From the NCBI GenBank assembly GCA_013365325.1, contig JABVXV010000006.1, positions 248,001 through 312,000 of the forward strand: 64,000 bases of DNA. Reading direction: 5' to 3'. Below are positions 63,143 through 64,000 of the stretch, piece by piece. The notes beneath the pieces were generated by a model. The model saw nothing but the letters and a program-made list of their open reading frames with translations, did no database searches and was not told where the DNA came from. The stretch is from Dipetalonema caudispina. Taxonomy: Eukaryota; Nematoda; Chromadorea; Rhabditida; Onchocercidae. Position 1 is the stretch's first letter, and each line of letters starts with the position of its first letter. The translations under genes and the position numbers were made by a program.

Positions 63143-64000
63143 TAAGATAGTTGTGCAGTCTGTATTGCACAGCGTGATGACAGGGTAAACGATTTACAAC
63201 GAACAGTAGTGCGATGGGTTAAGATTTAATAAATGTACATAGAAAGGTTAACAGAAATGAACATTAGTTAGGCAGAATGCTCGCTAAAACAACCAGCAAT
63301 AGTGGATCTCGTTAAATTATAAAGTTAAGTTCTAAAAATTAAAGTCAATCAAGTTTTATCACAAATAACAGTTAATCTTTCGGTTGATAATTATGCTTTG
63401 TTATTCATTTTTGAGCTTTACGTTTTAATTTTTATAACTGCGTTTTCTGAGGATCTCATTTCAGACCTTATCCGGTATTAACCCTTACTTTATGTTACTC
63501 ATTTCTCGAAAAGCATGTCACTTTTATAGTTCATTCTTCACCTGTTGTTTTGCTTCTGTTATCGTATTTTCATTGATCTGTAGAATCCAGAAAAATTACA
63601 GTATAATCACTTGAATTCCAATTTGAATTGAGTTTTAGGCGAAATTCATTGGTACAAAGATATGCAAATTCGTGTTTTTACTATTCCACTTAAATATAGT
63701 ACGTATCATGTCTTATTAGAAGTTTTCTGGTGCTAGATGCTTAATTTGTGAAGAAGTGTTCGGTTGGTACTATAAGTCTGATAGTAATATGCAGTGTTTT
63801 GTGTATCTGTGAAATTCACACATTGTTTTCGTTGTTATTTTCCTGAGAATTAAAGGGATTTTATTCATAAATCTATCGCATCAATGCAGAATGTTGTAAA
63901 AAAAATATATGTAAAGTTATCTGGATGACAAATAGATGACTCGCATAAAAGTCGCAGACTAGTTTTAAAATTATTTCGACACACATACACTAAGAATGAA
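63143..64000. other. 3' flank of the TFB2M-like gene
   Basis: AATAAA at 63228-63233, 86 nt after the stop, is a good polyadenylation signal. Beyond it the sequence is AT-rich with no exon recognised up to the window end. Confidence 0.6.

Noticed and set aside
1..64000. Possible Wolbachia-derived insert, transposon or defence system
   Set aside because: No frame resembled bacterial genes, transposase, reverse transcriptase or phage proteins, and no terminal repeats with target duplications were seen by eye. A nucleotide search against Wolbachia and a repeat library would settle it.

Overview
The window is eukaryotic and looks like a nematode nuclear contig, most likely a spirurid or filarial worm. 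The grounds are an AT-rich background with long A and T runs, many small exons with GT...AG introns ending in TTTCAG or TTTTAG, candidate trans-splice acceptors 15-25 nt before start codons, and nematode-typical products (a ground-like protein, a GSK-3-like kinase, a male-germline-like PP1). The species is inferred. No bacterial genes, CRISPR, rRNA, tRNA or intact transposon were recognised. Every multi-exon model below was assembled by hand from splice signals, reading-frame phase and family similarity.

Layout: (1) 116-12599, plus strand: the 3' part of a nidogen gene (end of NIDO domain, antistasin-like module, EGF, G2 barrel, about 12 EGF repeats, YWTD propeller, last EGF); its 5' end lies off the window. 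(2) 15428-17569, minus: an unrecognised charged, probably nuclear protein. (3) 21030-21952 and 22438-23649, plus: two tandem small secreted Cys-rich paralogues. (4) 24629-27563, minus: a divergent GSK-3-like kinase, downstream of (5) 28816-31169, minus: a PP1-type Ser/Thr phosphatase with a Lys/Glu-rich tail. (6) 33891-38439, plus: an aftiphilin homologue (clathrin adaptor accessory factor). (7) 42654-46759, minus: a DAN/gremlin-family secreted cystine-knot protein. (8) 50400-52128, minus: a ground-like domain protein with a Pro-rich repeat. (9) 54198-63142, plus: a mitochondrial transcription factor B2-like protein with a 4.5-kb intron.

The products act in separate processes: basement membrane (nidogen), extracellular signalling (DAN protein, ground-like protein, secreted pair), membrane traffic (aftiphilin), mitochondrial gene expression (TFB2M-like) and phosphorylation control (kinase and phosphatase). 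The kinase and phosphatase lie head to tail on one strand, and both resemble sperm-enriched relatives known in other animals. Nothing here is convincingly a new biological system. The strongest leads are the kinase/phosphatase pair, the DAN-type BMP antagonist, the antistasin-like insert in nidogen, the TFB2M-like protein with no recognisable SAM-binding glycine loop, and the secreted pair. Intergenic stretches hold homopolymers, microsatellites, a perfect 14-bp hairpin inside an aftiphilin intron and a perfect 29-bp tandem duplication just before the TFB2M-like start.
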